Positions 35,269-46,483 are shown, counted from the first letter of the stretch. The stretch is DNA of 64,000 bases from Botryobacter ruber (GCF_003347595.2 NZ_QCZK02000015.1:124001-188000); one strand, 5' to 3'. Notes: a model not told the origin generated them from the letters alone. A program made the numbers and translations.

Positions 35269-35755
35269 GGAGTTTGGGAGTTTAGGAGTTTGGGAGTTTA
35301 GGAGTTTGGGAGTTTAGGAGTTTAGGAGTTAGAGAGTTTAAGAGGTAGAAAAGTAGAGATTTTGTAGGGGTTGAAGATTTTCAACCCTTTACAGGGCGTT
35401 AAAAACCTTTCTGCTCCAGCCTCTATTGCTTCTGCTGTTTGTCTGAACCGCTGATGGTAGTGATGGAAGGATGGGTGTGATTTTATTTTTGTCTGAATCA
35501 GAATTTAAAGAATTTTAGGATTTTCAGGATTAGGTTTGTCTGTGGTTCGTGCAGGAGACGCAGGCACCGCGTCTCTACAGATCATAATACCCAACGCTCT
35601 AACTTTATGCGCTGCTGTTAAAGGGTTGAAAAAAAGGGTTGAAGATTTTCAACCCCTACAAAATTTCTACCTTTCTACCTCCCAAACTTTCTACCTCTCT
35701 ACCTCTTAAACTCTCTAACTCCTAAACTCCTAAACTCCCAAACTCCCAAACTCTC
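35267..35755. repeat. Long inverted repeat of 8-bp units
   Basis: The left arm (35267-35387) is about nine copies of RGGAGTTT followed by AGAGGTAGAAAAG and a GGGTTGAAGATTTTCAACCC hairpin (35368-35387). The right arm (35636-35755) is the inverse, with the same hairpin at 35636-35655 and its last bases touching the paaN stop codon. The ~250-bp centre holds a second palindrome, GAGACGC/GCGTCTC (35555-35575). No gene lies inside. Confidence 0.85.
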
Positions 35756-37420
35756 TTATCCTGCCGGCTCTCTAAAGCCTACCCAGGTAAAACGTTTCAC
35801 TACAAACTCCGGGTTGGTGAAGGAGGCATTGCCGGCCGGGTTGCCACCTGTTACATGGTAATCGGAAAAGCTGGCATTCTGGTTCACGTAGATGCCGCCT
35901 GTCAGGTTAAAACTGACGGGGGTACCAGTCATTCCCATCTCATCTTTAATCCTTTCTTTTACCGCAGGGTCTGTGGTGTAGGCCGCACAGGAAATGGCGC
36001 CGTACGTGACAGCCATTTCAGCCGCCAGCTCAACCGACTGGGCTGTATCTTTTGTTTTTATAACAAGAATGATGGGACCGAACAGTTCTTTGCTGTAAGC
36101 TGCTTTATCAGCGGCATCCACTTCGTAAATCACGGGACTGCAGGTGCGGGCATTGGCAAACAGCGGATTTGTGAAGTCGCAGGAGCTGAGGATCGTTCTT
36201 CCGGAAACACCTGCTTTTACCCGCTCCACCGTGGCCGGGTTCTGAATGGCGCCCAGTACATGCGGTGCCGCTTTCGGGTTGTTCACCAAACTGCTGACTG
36301 CATCGGCCAGTTTCTGCACCACCACCTCGTACGGCACCAGTTCCTCACCGGCTTTAACACCGGGCGCCGGAATAAAAAAGTTCTGCGGCGCCGTACACAT
36401 CTGCCCCGAATACAAACTCACCGAGAAAGCCAGGTTCTGCACCACCTTGTCCAGGTCCTCCACCGAATCGAGGATAACGGAGTTCACCCCGGTTTTTTCA
36501 GTAAACACAATTTTGCCCGGCAGGCGCTCGATATAGTTGCCAAACTCGGTGCTACCGGTATAGTCGATTAGTTTAACCTTGCGGTGCTCTGCCAGCTCTT
36601 TGGTGATCAGATGGTCGTCGGCATCTACGGCCAGCTGGCAAACGGCAGGATTGTAGCCGTTTTCAGCCAGCACCTTCTGCACTTCGGCTATTACGATGGC
36701 GATGGGCAGCACAGCTTTCGGATGGGGTTTCACAATAACAGGGTTTCCGGTAACGAGGCTCGCATACATGCCCGGCACCGTATTCCAGGTAGGAAACGTG
36801 GAGCAGCCAATCACCAGCGAGATCCCTTTGGGCACTGCCATCCAGCTTTTATGCAGCCTGACACTGTATTTCCCCATCTGCTTCTCCCACTCCGCAGAGC
36901 CCGGGAAACGTGTCAGCTCCTCGTAGCCGGCGGCAACCGCTTCCAGCGCCCGGTCTGCCGCATGGGGCCCCGAAGCCTGGAACGACATCATAAACGCCTG
37001 ACCGGTGGTGTGCATGGTGGCATAGGCAATCTCGAAAAACCGGGACCTTACCCGTTCCAGCGACTCTACCAGCAAGGCAGCCCGGTCGGCAGGCTTTACC
37101 TTCCGCCACTCCTGAAACGCCTCTTCCGACCGCGCAATCAGCGTGTTTACCGGAAAGTAAGGATATTGTATCCCGAGTGGCTGCTGCTCATAAGGCGATT
37201 CCTCCTGCCCCACCCACTGCTCCGGGTCTTGCTGCTGCAGTTCTTCAAACTTATGGTTCAGGTAAGAGGTATATTTTCCGCGGCCTTCCTTATCAGCATT
37301 TTCCCCGTAAATTTCCGGGGAAGGATTTTCAGGAAACCAGGCAAAAAAAGTTCGCTCGTGCAGCGCCTGTACCGCTTTATCAAGTGTTTGCTGATGCTTA
37401 TCTACCAGTTCCGGAGCCAT
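35756..37420 (-). CDS. paaN: PaaN-type aldehyde dehydrogenase family protein
   Basis: 554 aa ALDH-superfamily protein of the phenylacetate-degradation PaaN type. Long N-terminal extension (HERTFFAWFPENPSPEIYG), VIGCSTFPTWNTVPGMYASL, and the nucleophilic Cys in SGQMCTAPQNF are typical. In the paa pathway the corresponding activity oxidises the ring-opened semialdehyde. No other paa gene is in the window, so it may serve a separate regulon. A perfect TetR-type palindrome lies 58 bases upstream of the start. Confidence 0.9.
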   Translation of the reverse strand: MAPELVDKHQQTLDKAVQALHERTFFAWFPENPSPEIYGENADKEGRGKYTSYLNHKFEELQQQDPEQWVGQEESPYEQQPLGIQYPYFPVNTLIARSEEAFQEWRKVKPADRAALLVESLERVRSRFFEIAYATMHTTGQAFMMSFQASGPHAADRALEAVAAGYEELTRFPGSAEWEKQMGKYSVRLHKSWMAVPKGISLVIGCSTFPTWNTVPGMYASLVTGNPVIVKPHPKAVLPIAIVIAEVQKVLAENGYNPAVCQLAVDADDHLITKELAEHRKVKLIDYTGSTEFGNYIERLPGKIVFTEKTGVNSVILDSVEDLDKVVQNLAFSVSLYSGQMCTAPQNFFIPAPGVKAGEELVPYEVVVQKLADAVSSLVNNPKAAPHVLGAIQNPATVERVKAGVSGRTILSSCDFTNPLFANARTCSPVIYEVDAADKAAYSKELFGPIILVIKTKDTAQSVELAAEMAVTYGAISCAAYTTDPAVKERIKDEMGMTGTPVSFNLTGGIYVNQNASFSDYHVTGGNPAGNASFTNPEFVVKRFTWVGFREPAG

Positions 37421-37477
37421 AGTATTAACAGTTTTTCAGGTGAGGAAAACATTCTGACGACAGGGGAATATACGAAA

Positions 37478-37503
37478 TTTACGCTAATGAATGTTAGCGT
37501 AAA
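37478..37503 (-). promoter_or_regulatory. Candidate operator upstream of paaN
   Basis: TTTACGCTAA (37478-37487) and TTAGCGTAAA (37494-37503) are perfect 10-bp inverted halves separated by 6 bases, the size of a TetR-family site. Confidence 0.65.
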
Positions 37504-37584
37504 ACAGATTTATTCTGCCTTTTGTTTTACCTCATTTGCACTGTAGCTGCAGCAGCTAAGCCCCTTTCCCCTCCGGGTTTGTTC

Positions 37585-37617
37585 TGCTGTACCAGCCACC
37601 ACAGCCGCTGCTCCTGC
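37585..37617 (-). repeat. 30-bp dispersed repeat, copy 12
   Basis: Lies between the paaN start region and the ABC-F 3' end. Confidence 0.85.
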
Positions 37618-37672
37618 AAACAAAAGCTGCAGGAACAAAAAGCGGAACGCCTTATGCCCCAGCCGGATATTT

Positions 37673-39601
<1,929 letters not shown>

Positions 39602-40033
39602 GTGCTCGGTAAAGATGTTACACAAAGGTACTTAATTTTAAAATTAAGATGCAGCTGTTATCCTGGCGATACAGGAACCGGTCTGCATTTAGCTCAGCGG
39701 TGTACCTATTGCTCCTTCAGTAACAGCCCTGTTGTGTTGTTTAGTTTCTGCAAAAAGAGATCAATGCGTGTGGCCGTATTCCAGCCTGACTTTTACAAAT
39801 AATTGTGCATTGCCTGAAAGTCATTAATTTTGTGACAGATATTCCTGCTGCGCTGGAACGGGAGCGGCAGGTAAACTACAGTAGCAGGCAATACTTTCCG
39901 GAGGAGCAAACGATTAAAAAAGCTGGCTTTGGCAGAAGATTGAGCCATTAAAACCAAAATTACGTTTATAAAAATATGCCCGGTTTCATTTCAGTACATA
40001 TCACATCAATCGCCATAAAATCAGCATAAGCAC
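39602..40033. other. Intergenic region, no feature seen
   Basis: 430 bases between divergent genes. No repeat copy, hairpin or RNA could be recognised; it must hold the promoters for both genes. Confidence 0.4.
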
Positions 40034-40585
40034 ATGATTGCAATTACGTCGATACTGGATAGCAAACATTCGCAGTATGTAAATGATTTAACAGCGCTTC
40101 TGGAACAGAATTTTGGTCTGAAGGGTGTGATGCTTACGCCTTACCCGCACCTGACGCTGCTCACGGCCGAAGTACCGGATATAGACGAGCTGAAAGAGTA
40201 CCTGGAAACGGTATGCCTTGAAACGCCAAGTTTTTCGGTGCGTACGACCGGCCTGGGTATTTTTCCGGGTGAGTCGCCTGTGGTGTATGTGCCGGTGCTT
40301 CGCACTAATGTGCTGAACCAGCTGCACACCAAGCTGCACCGCGATGTATCCGAAATGAGCAGCGAGATGGGTGTGTATTACAACCCGAACATGTGGCTGC
40401 CGCATATTTCCCTTGCCCTCGGCGACATGACACAGGAACTGCTTGGCCCCGTGCTCACTTTTTTAAGCCAGTATCAGTTTACCTGGGAAATGGTGCTGGA
40501 CAACCTAACCATCATGCGAAAATCCGGCGACTATTTCCTGAAGGAAGAGGAATTCTGGTTCAGGAAACGCGAATTGATCAGCTAA
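40034..40585 (+). CDS. 2'-5' RNA ligase/2H phosphoesterase family protein
   Basis: 183 aa with the two paired motifs of the 2H superfamily, HLTLL (~residue 39) and HISLA (~125). These enzymes cleave or ligate 2'-5' or cyclic phosphodiesters in RNA or nucleotides. Soluble. No RNA-repair partner is adjacent, so the substrate is unknown. Confidence 0.8.
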   Translation: MIAITSILDSKHSQYVNDLTALLEQNFGLKGVMLTPYPHLTLLTAEVPDIDELKEYLETVCLETPSFSVRTTGLGIFPGESPVVYVPVLRTNVLNQLHTKLHRDVSEMSSEMGVYYNPNMWLPHISLALGDMTQELLGPVLTFLSQYQFTWEMVLDNLTIMRKSGDYFLKEEEFWFRKRELIS

Positions 40586-40650
40586 AATCTGCAGTTGCCC
40601 CGGCAAAAACCTTCTCCAACACCTATCATCCTAATTGTTTCCCTTTCTTA

Positions 40651-40679
40651 GCAGCAGTGGCTGTGGTGGCAGGTGCAGC
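40651..40679 (+). repeat. 30-bp dispersed repeat, copy 13
   Basis: Contains the exact core, just before a terminator shared by the convergent genes. Confidence 0.9.
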
Positions 40680-40682
40680 CAA

Positions 40683-40723
40683 TAAAAAAAAGGGCTCTGG
40701 CCGGTTTTTCCAGCCAGAGCCCT
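40683..40723 (-). terminator. Terminator after the DHS-like gene
   Basis: AGGGCTCTGGC (40691-40701) and GCCAGAGCCCT (40713-40723) form an 11-bp stem; on the minus strand T8 follows. Confidence 0.85.
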
Positions 40724-40739
40724 TCCGTATTACAATACC

Positions 40740-40845
40740 AGATGCAAAAAGTAAAGGATCCTCTTCCATTTATAGCAAGCATTTCTGCAGCTTTCCCACA
40801 AGATCCTTAACAGGATGACAAAATGGGGAAAGGCTACAATGGAAG
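40740..40845 (-). repeat. Copy of the CATCC/GGATCTTGTGGG palindromic repeat
   Basis: On the minus strand it aligns with 11555-11640: a TTTGTCATCC start, GGATCTTGTGGG, GCTGCAG and a GGATC end are shared with gaps. Confidence 0.6.
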
Positions 40846-40873
40846 CAAAAAACCTTATTTTGCATGAGTAGCC

Positions 40874-41845
40874 TTACATATCCAGCACAATGGCAAAAAT
40901 AAGCGGCGCCACAATGGTCGCATCCGATTCGATCACAAACTTAGGCGTTTCTTTGCCCAGTTTGCCCCAGGTTATTTTCTCGTTTGGCACAGCGCCTGAG
41001 TAAGAGCCGTAGCTGGTGGTGGAGTCGGAAATCTGTGCAAAATACCCCCAAAGCGGCACATTGGTGCGCTGCAGGTCCTGGTGCAGCATCGGCACCACGC
41101 AAATCGGGAAGTCGCCTGCTATACCGCCGCCAATCTGGAAGAAACCGATCGTCGATTCGTCTGTTGCCGTATTGGTATAGAAATCGGCCAGCTCTATCAT
41201 GTACTGGATGCCGGTTTTAACGGTATGCACATTTTTGATGTCGCCGCTGATCACGTGCCCGGAGTAGATGTTACCCAGCGTAGAATCTTCCCAGCCCGGC
41301 ACGAAAATAGGCAGGTTCTTTTTGGCTGCTTCCAGCATCCAGCTGTTTTTCGGGTCAATCTGGTAGTACTGTTCTAACTCGCCTGACAGCAGGATCTGGT
41401 AAAAGAACTCGTGCGGAAAGTAAGACTCGCCCGCTTTGTCGGCTTTCTCCCAGAACTTCAGGACCGAGTGCTCCAGGCGACGCATGGCTTCTTCTTCCGG
41501 AATGCAGGTATCGGTTACGCGGTTCATGTGGCGGCTCAGCAAAGCCTCCTCGTCGGCAGCCGACAGTTCCCGGTAATGCGGCACCCTCTCGTAAAAATCG
41601 TGGGCCACCAGGTTGAAGATGTCTTCTTCGAGGTTCGCGCCGGTACAGGAGATGGCGTGCACTTTGTCCTGCCGGATCATTTCGGCCAGGATAGTGCCCA
41701 GTTCTGCCGTAGACATGGCGCCTGCCAGCGTGATGAGCATTTTTCCACCATTGTTCAGGTGGGTTTTGTAACCTTCGGCAGCATCTATCAGGGCTGCAGC
41801 ATTGAAGTGCTTGTAGTGGGTCTTCAGGAAATTTGTAACGTTCAT
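40874..41845 (-). CDS. Deoxyhypusine synthase family protein
   Basis: 323 aa from MNVTNFLKT. NAD-dependent spermidine-cleaving fold: SCTGANLEEDIFNL, GWEDSTLGN, GFFQIGGGIAGDFPI, and the active-site lysine in NEKITWGK. Eukaryotic DHS modifies eIF5A, absent in bacteria; bacterial members have been linked to homospermidine synthesis or remain uncharacterised. It is followed by a terminator and preceded by hslV in the same direction, 145 bases apart. Confidence 0.88.
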   Translation of the reverse strand: MNVTNFLKTHYKHFNAAALIDAAEGYKTHLNNGGKMLITLAGAMSTAELGTILAEMIRQDKVHAISCTGANLEEDIFNLVAHDFYERVPHYRELSAADEEALLSRHMNRVTDTCIPEEEAMRRLEHSVLKFWEKADKAGESYFPHEFFYQILLSGELEQYYQIDPKNSWMLEAAKKNLPIFVPGWEDSTLGNIYSGHVISGDIKNVHTVKTGIQYMIELADFYTNTATDESTIGFFQIGGGIAGDFPICVVPMLHQDLQRTNVPLWGYFAQISDSTTSYGSYSGAVPNEKITWGKLGKETPKFVIESDATIVAPLIFAIVLDM

Positions 41846-41989
41846 AGTCTGTAGCTTAAAGCTTTTCCTGCTGCGCAGGCCAGCTTGCGTCCGCAAGTTA
41901 TTTACAATTTGGTTTTAATTAACAGTTATTCGTTTTTTAAGTCAGAAAGTTTACGCCCAACGGTATTCCACCGGTTTCAGCCCCCTATG

Positions 41990-42532
41990 TTAGGCAGTAG
42001 GCTTTTCGATGATGAGGTTATGGTTGGTGTAAATACAGATATCGGCGGCAATGTCCAGGCTTTCGCGCACCATTTCTTCTGCCGACAAATGCGGGGCATG
42101 TTTTTTCAGTGCCAGCGCTGCCGCGTGCGCATACATACTACCTGACCCAATGGCAGCAATCTGATTATCGGGCTCCAGCACATCGCCTGTTCCGGAAATG
42201 ATCAGCAGCTCGTTTTTGTTGGCTACCACCATCATGGCTTCGAGTTTGCGGAGGTACTGGTCGCGGCGCCAGTCTTTGGCCAGCTCGATGGCGGCACGTT
42301 TCATGTTGCTCTGGTAGGCATTCAGCTTTTCTTCGAAGCGCTCCAGCAATGTAAAGGCATCGGCCGTAGAACCGGCAAATCCTGTTACGATCTTACCATC
42401 CAGCAGCTTACGTATTTTTTTTACATTACTTTTGGCAATGTGCTTGTCCATGGTAGCCTGTCCGTCGGCTCCCAGTGCCACTTCGCCATTATGGTAGACA
42501 CCCAGTACGGTAGTCGATCTTATTTTGGTCAT
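41990..42532 (-). CDS. hslV: ATP-dependent protease subunit HslV
   Basis: 180 aa N-terminal-nucleophile hydrolase: STTVLGVYHNGEVALGADGQAT with the catalytic Thr exposed after propeptide removal, GFAGSTADAFTLLERFE, and GSGSMYAHAAA. It forms the proteolytic dodecamer driven by HslU. The hslU gene is not adjacent, unlike in many proteobacteria. Cytoplasmic quality control. Confidence 0.94.
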   Translation of the reverse strand: MTKIRSTTVLGVYHNGEVALGADGQATMDKHIAKSNVKKIRKLLDGKIVTGFAGSTADAFTLLERFEEKLNAYQSNMKRAAIELAKDWRRDQYLRKLEAMMVVANKNELLIISGTGDVLEPDNQIAAIGSGSMYAHAAALALKKHAPHLSAEEMVRESLDIAADICIYTNHNLIIEKPTA

Positions 42533-42846
42533 GTTGTTTATGGTTCGGTTAGTGTATCGGGTAGAACAGCAACTTAAAAGCGCCTCCCCCCTTCTTTGTT
42601 TCTAAAGCTACGTCATCTTCAAACAAAAAGCCAAAGAAAAAGGATGCGCCATATTGTCTGTGTCAGCTTTTGCTTTACTTTCCTGAAGTTTTTAAGTTAC
42701 ATGGCAGCTTTGGGAAAGCGCAACCGGTTTGAGACGGTATTCTATTCCGTTCAGTCGTACTTATAAAACAAATGTTAATTTTTTTTCAGGGCGAGGCAAC
42801 CGTTTCGGAAATTCCTCCGTGATGGGGACGCAAAGAAGGTAAATGA
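42533..42846. other. Divergent intergenic region, no feature seen
   Basis: 314 bases between hslV and the second sigma gene. AT-rich in the last third; no repeat or box could be assigned with confidence. Confidence 0.4.
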
Positions 42847-43413
42847 GTGAGTGAAACTGTAAGCAAAGAGGTAGACCTGCTGCTTCAGGGTTGCTTAAAA
42901 AGCGACCGCGAAGCACAAAGAAAGCTGTATAAGCTTTTCTACGGCTATGCCATGAGCATCAGTTTACGCTACTCAAAAGATACCGAAGAAGCCCGGGAGG
43001 TGCTGAACGACGGTTTCCTGAAGGTTTTTACAAAGCTGGAGCAATATGATCGTCAGAAGCCATTTAAATTATGGCTGCGGCGCATCCTGATCAATACGGC
43101 GTTAGATAATTACCGGCACAACCTGAAACATTATCATTTGTCGGATATAACCGCAGCCGAACCGGAAGCTGACACAGGCGATGTGTTGCAGCAACTCAAC
43201 TACGAGCATCTGCTTGGCCTGGTGCAGGCATTATCGCCGGCCTACCGGGCTGTATTCAACCTTTATGCCATTGACGGTTATACGCACGAAGAAATAGCTG
43301 AAACACTGGGTATATCGGTTGGAACCTCAAAGTCGAACCTGGCTAAAGCAAGGGCTAATTTAAGAGACAAATTAACAAAGAGCAGGATAGATGAGTACAA
43401 ACAACATATCTGA
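42847..43413 (+). CDS. ECF-type RNA polymerase sigma factor
   Basis: 188 aa. Region 2 (~25-95; TEEAREVLNDGFLKVFTKLEQYD) and region 4 (~120-180; LSPAYRAVFNLYAIDGYTHEEIAETLG) are clear. The start is GTG at 42847: an in-frame stop lies directly upstream, and the ATG four bases earlier is out of frame. The downstream gene overlaps by 23 bases and encodes its likely membrane regulator. Confidence 0.92.
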   Translation: MSETVSKEVDLLLQGCLKSDREAQRKLYKLFYGYAMSISLRYSKDTEEAREVLNDGFLKVFTKLEQYDRQKPFKLWLRRILINTALDNYRHNLKHYHLSDITAAEPEADTGDVLQQLNYEHLLGLVQALSPAYRAVFNLYAIDGYTHEEIAETLGISVGTSKSNLAKARANLRDKLTKSRIDEYKQHI

Positions 43414-44743
43414 CGAAGAACTCGACAACCTGTTCAGGAAGAGTGCTGAAAGCTACGATCCGCCCTACGATCCGGAAGCATGGAAAGCTATGGAACAAAA
43501 ACTGGATAGTGTAGACGGGAAGCATTCGTGGTGGCACAAACTTTTCTACCCGCTGCTGTTGCTTCTGGGTATTTATTCCATCGTAGCTGTCGTAAAACTG
43601 GCGCAACAAACTGAAATGAAAACAAAGGCTGTATCAGAAAACAGGATTCCGGAAAGCAGGCAGCAGGTTAGCAACACCCCTGGAATTATTCCGCAGCAAC
43701 CTTTACAGGAGAGGCCGAAAGTTCCTGTTGAAGTACATACGATTAAAAAAACTGCTGCTAGTAACCCTGTTACCGGTCAGAGCACTGCCGGTGCAAGCAA
43801 ACCCCATAAGGTAAGCGCAGCAAAGCGACAGATCTTCCAGGACAAAATTCTACTTGTTACTGGCCGGGAAAAGCAGGATAAAAAGAGAGCGGATGCCGAA
43901 CCAGTTGCAGAGGCTGCACAAGATACTGGTAATTCAATGGTCAACAGCCCTGTTTTGGGGAATAAGGTTCAGGACAGCATAGCGGTAAGTAAGTTTGATG
44001 ACGGTGCAAGGTCTGCCCTGTTACCTTCTGCAGCCACACAGGCAACACCGGACACTGCGCAGGCAGCAGCACCTGTAGCGGAACAAAGCGTGGAAGCAGA
44101 CAGCAGCAGCCTGAACAGCAAAACAAACCGCAGAAGTCCTTTTTTAAGCAGTTTGCAGGTGGCCCTGCTTGTCGCGCCCGATTTTACAACCGTAAAGCTC
44201 CGGAACCCGGAGGCGATCAGTGCGAATGCCGGTATTGCTGTAGGCGTTCCTGTCACGAACAGGATCAGCATCCTGACTGGTGTGGTGTGGGCAAACAAAG
44301 TATACGGCGCCCGACCGGAAGATTACACGCCGTCTGACGACTACTGGAGCGGCAGGAAATTACCCACCTCGATAGATGGCGTCTGCAAAGTACTGGACAT
44401 ACCCCTGAATGTCAGCTACCGGGTACTGGAATGGGGTAAAAACAGCTTTGCCGTACAGGCAGGCCTTTCGAGTTACATTATGCTAAATGAAAAATACACT
44501 TATAATTATGACTACAGTTATGGATCCTACAAAAAAACAGTAGAAATAGCGAACCAGAACAAGCATTGGTTTGGCGTGCAGAACCTGTCCGTGAGTTATA
44601 GCCGAAAGCTGTCTCCTGTGTTCTCTGTTGGCGTGGAGCCCTTTGTAAAGATACCCCTTACAGGTATTGGCGCCGGGCATATCAAGCTAACCAGTGCAGG
44701 CATTTTTTTAACGGCAGGGTATACCGTCTCACGGAAGAAATAA
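43391..44743 (+). CDS. Anti-sigma-like N-terminus joined to an outer-membrane barrel
   Basis: 450 aa. Residues 1-50 are cytoplasmic with SAESYDPPYDPEAWKAME, a motif seen in sigma-linked membrane proteins. One membrane helix (~52-70) follows, then a ~175-residue low-complexity linker rich in Ala, Gln, Ser and Pro, and a C-terminal ~200 residues of alternating beta strands resembling an OmpW/PorT-like barrel. If both ends insert, the protein bridges inner and outer membranes. It overlaps the sigma gene. Confidence 0.75.
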   Translation: MSTNNISDEELDNLFRKSAESYDPPYDPEAWKAMEQKLDSVDGKHSWWHKLFYPLLLLLGIYSIVAVVKLAQQTEMKTKAVSENRIPESRQQVSNTPGIIPQQPLQERPKVPVEVHTIKKTAASNPVTGQSTAGASKPHKVSAAKRQIFQDKILLVTGREKQDKKRADAEPVAEAAQDTGNSMVNSPVLGNKVQDSIAVSKFDDGARSALLPSAATQATPDTAQAAAPVAEQSVEADSSSLNSKTNRRSPFLSSLQVALLVAPDFTTVKLRNPEAISANAGIAVGVPVTNRISILTGVVWANKVYGARPEDYTPSDDYWSGRKLPTSIDGVCKVLDIPLNVSYRVLEWGKNSFAVQAGLSSYIMLNEKYTYNYDYSYGSYKKTVEIANQNKHWFGVQNLSVSYSRKLSPVFSVGVEPFVKIPLTGIGAGHIKLTSAGIFLTAGYTVSRKK

Positions 44744-44855
44744 CGAGGTCCGGGCAAACCTCCGAAGCCTGATATAACACAGCATGAACTGTGTTACACC
44801 TAGCGCTTATGCCCATTTTTTTACCATTATATTCCAATATTTAAACTAAAAAACT

Positions 44856-45335
44856 ATGAAAAATTTCAGAAATTACTGGCTACTAGCCAGTGTGCTGCTC
44901 AGCTTTATGATCGTGGTCAGCAGTTGCGATGACGACGATGACGATAATCCCACAAACGAGGTTAAATTCAACAACCTGGCCTTAACCGGAGCAGCCGAAG
45001 TTCAGACACCTGCCGTTATGACGAACGGTTCGGGTACAGCAAACATTACCTACAACAAGGACACCAACATTATCAGTTACAACATAACCTGGACCCTCGG
45101 AAATGCTTCTGACAAGACGGTTGGCATGCACTTCCACGGCCCCGCCACCCGCACGCAAAACGCCTCCGTTGTCATCCCAATAACCCTTCCCAACGACAAC
45201 TCGTCCGGCACTGTCTCCGGCCAGACCCGTGCGTTAACCCAGGCAGAGGAAGACCAGTTGCTGAGCGGTATGTGGTATTTAAACATCCACAGCTCAACCT
45301 ATACGGGCGGGGAACTCAGGGTGCAGGTCGAGTAA
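44856..45335 (+). CDS. CHRD-domain lipoprotein
   Basis: 159 aa. The signal ends at VVSSC followed by an Asp run, a lipoprotein export pattern. The CHRD domain (~35-158) shows LTGAAEVQTPAV, GMHFHGPAT and WYLNIHSSTYTGGELR. Surface or periplasmic; CHRD domains are known from chordin and bacterial envelope proteins with no defined chemistry. Confidence 0.88.
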   Translation: MKNFRNYWLLASVLLSFMIVVSSCDDDDDDNPTNEVKFNNLALTGAAEVQTPAVMTNGSGTANITYNKDTNIISYNITWTLGNASDKTVGMHFHGPATRTQNASVVIPITLPNDNSSGTVSGQTRALTQAEEDQLLSGMWYLNIHSSTYTGGELRVQVE

Positions 45336-45744
45336 CAGGCGTTGTTGCCGGAGTTGCTGTGCAGCATTAAATCCTGCACAGGAGCTCCGGCCTCTGCCTG
45401 TATAAAAAATGAAAGTAAAGCGTAGCTGGCATTATCCGAACTATTGTTTAAACAAGTTATTAATGCATTCATTTTACACGCACGTGCAGCAACAATTAAG
45501 ATTTTTAGCCAGTATAATAAAAAAACAAGTAAACATACTGGCTATCAATGTACTAAAAACAATAAACAAGATTAGACCAGGCTACTCCTTACCGTAATAC
45601 GCACCCGAACCCAGTATACCGGCAAGTAAATAATCACCCTTATACTTTTTGAAACTACGCATGCCAGGAGGCTTCTGTGATAGCAGATCCATCCTGCTTA
45701 TAACTGATATTCATAGTGTAATAAATCATTTAACCCCCAGCATC
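45336..45744. other. Intergenic region with GC hairpin
   Basis: GCCGGAG (45348-45354) and CTCCGGC (45386-45392), with inner CTGTGCAG/CTGCACAG, form a hairpin right after the CHRD gene; it lacks a T run and may be a weak terminator. The rest is AT-rich with no credible gene. Confidence 0.5.
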
Positions 45745-46371
45745 ATGAAAAAAAATGTACTAGTGCTACTGATAGCTTTCATGACAGGCTTTCAGTTCGC
45801 TGCCACAGCAGTAGATCACACAATACAGGTGGCCGATTTTCAGTATAACCCCAGCACGCTCAACATTAATGTCGGAGACCGGGTAATCTGGCAATGGCAG
45901 TCCGGCGACCATCCTACCCAGTCAGACAGTAGTCCTGCGGCTTGGGCTACCTTTCCGATCAATACAGAAAGCCGTACTTTTACGCATACGTTTACAGCAG
46001 CAGGCACCTACCCCTATCATTGCCAGTTACATGGGACCCCGACTTCCGGTATGCGCGGTACTATTACCGTTTCATCCGTAACCGGCATCAAGCAGGAAAA
46101 GGGCATGGCAGCTGTTATGGAAGTTTACCCGAACCCGGCCCGCGAAAATGTAATGGTGAAACTGGATGTATTCAGCTCCAAAACATATACCTTAACCCTG
46201 ACTAACATGATCGGCCAGACCGTTTCCGTGGTAACTGATACTGATTTTCCGGCAGGTTCGGAAGAGGCGGTGGTGCTGGATGTGAAGAGCCTGCCTTCCG
46301 GTATCTATTTCCTCCGGCTGCTGGCTAACGACAAGATTATGGACACCCGTCGGTTGATCCTGAAAAAATAA
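45745..46371 (+). CDS. Plastocyanin-like copper protein with T9SS sorting domain
   Basis: 208 aa from MKKNVLVLL. Signal peptide, then a cupredoxin domain (~25-110) with His in GDHPTQSD and Cys, His, Met in YHCQLHGTPTSGM as type 1 copper ligands. A type IX sorting domain (~128-208; VYPNPARENV, SLPSGIYFLRLL) follows. It should be exported to the outside surface by the T9SS and carry electrons or bind copper. Confidence 0.9.
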   Translation: MKKNVLVLLIAFMTGFQFAATAVDHTIQVADFQYNPSTLNINVGDRVIWQWQSGDHPTQSDSSPAAWATFPINTESRTFTHTFTAAGTYPYHCQLHGTPTSGMRGTITVSSVTGIKQEKGMAAVMEVYPNPARENVMVKLDVFSSKTYTLTLTNMIGQTVSVVTDTDFPAGSEEAVVLDVKSLPSGIYFLRLLANDKIMDTRRLILKK

Positions 46372-46438
46372 GCAGGTGCCGGCTTTCAGCAGCAAGGTGC
46401 TTACAGTAACAGTTAGGTCTTTGTGATTTGTTTTCCTG

Positions 46439-46478
46439 AAAAAAGAAGCGGCTACCCGGTTATCCGGACAGCCGCTTC
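46439..46478 (-). terminator. Terminator of the tRNA transcript
   Basis: GAAGCGGCT (46445-46453) and AGCCGCTTC (46470-46478) pair; T6 follows on the minus strand. Confidence 0.85.
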
Positions 46479-46483
46479 AAAAG

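Noticed and set aside
35267-35345. Regularly spaced short repeats, possible CRISPR
   Set aside because: Units are only 8 bp with no spacers; they form one arm of a long inverted repeat.
36584-37546. A 320-aa plus-strand reading frame
   Set aside because: Antisense to paaN and runs into its promoter region; the composition is Arg/Pro/Leu-rich as expected from a shadow.
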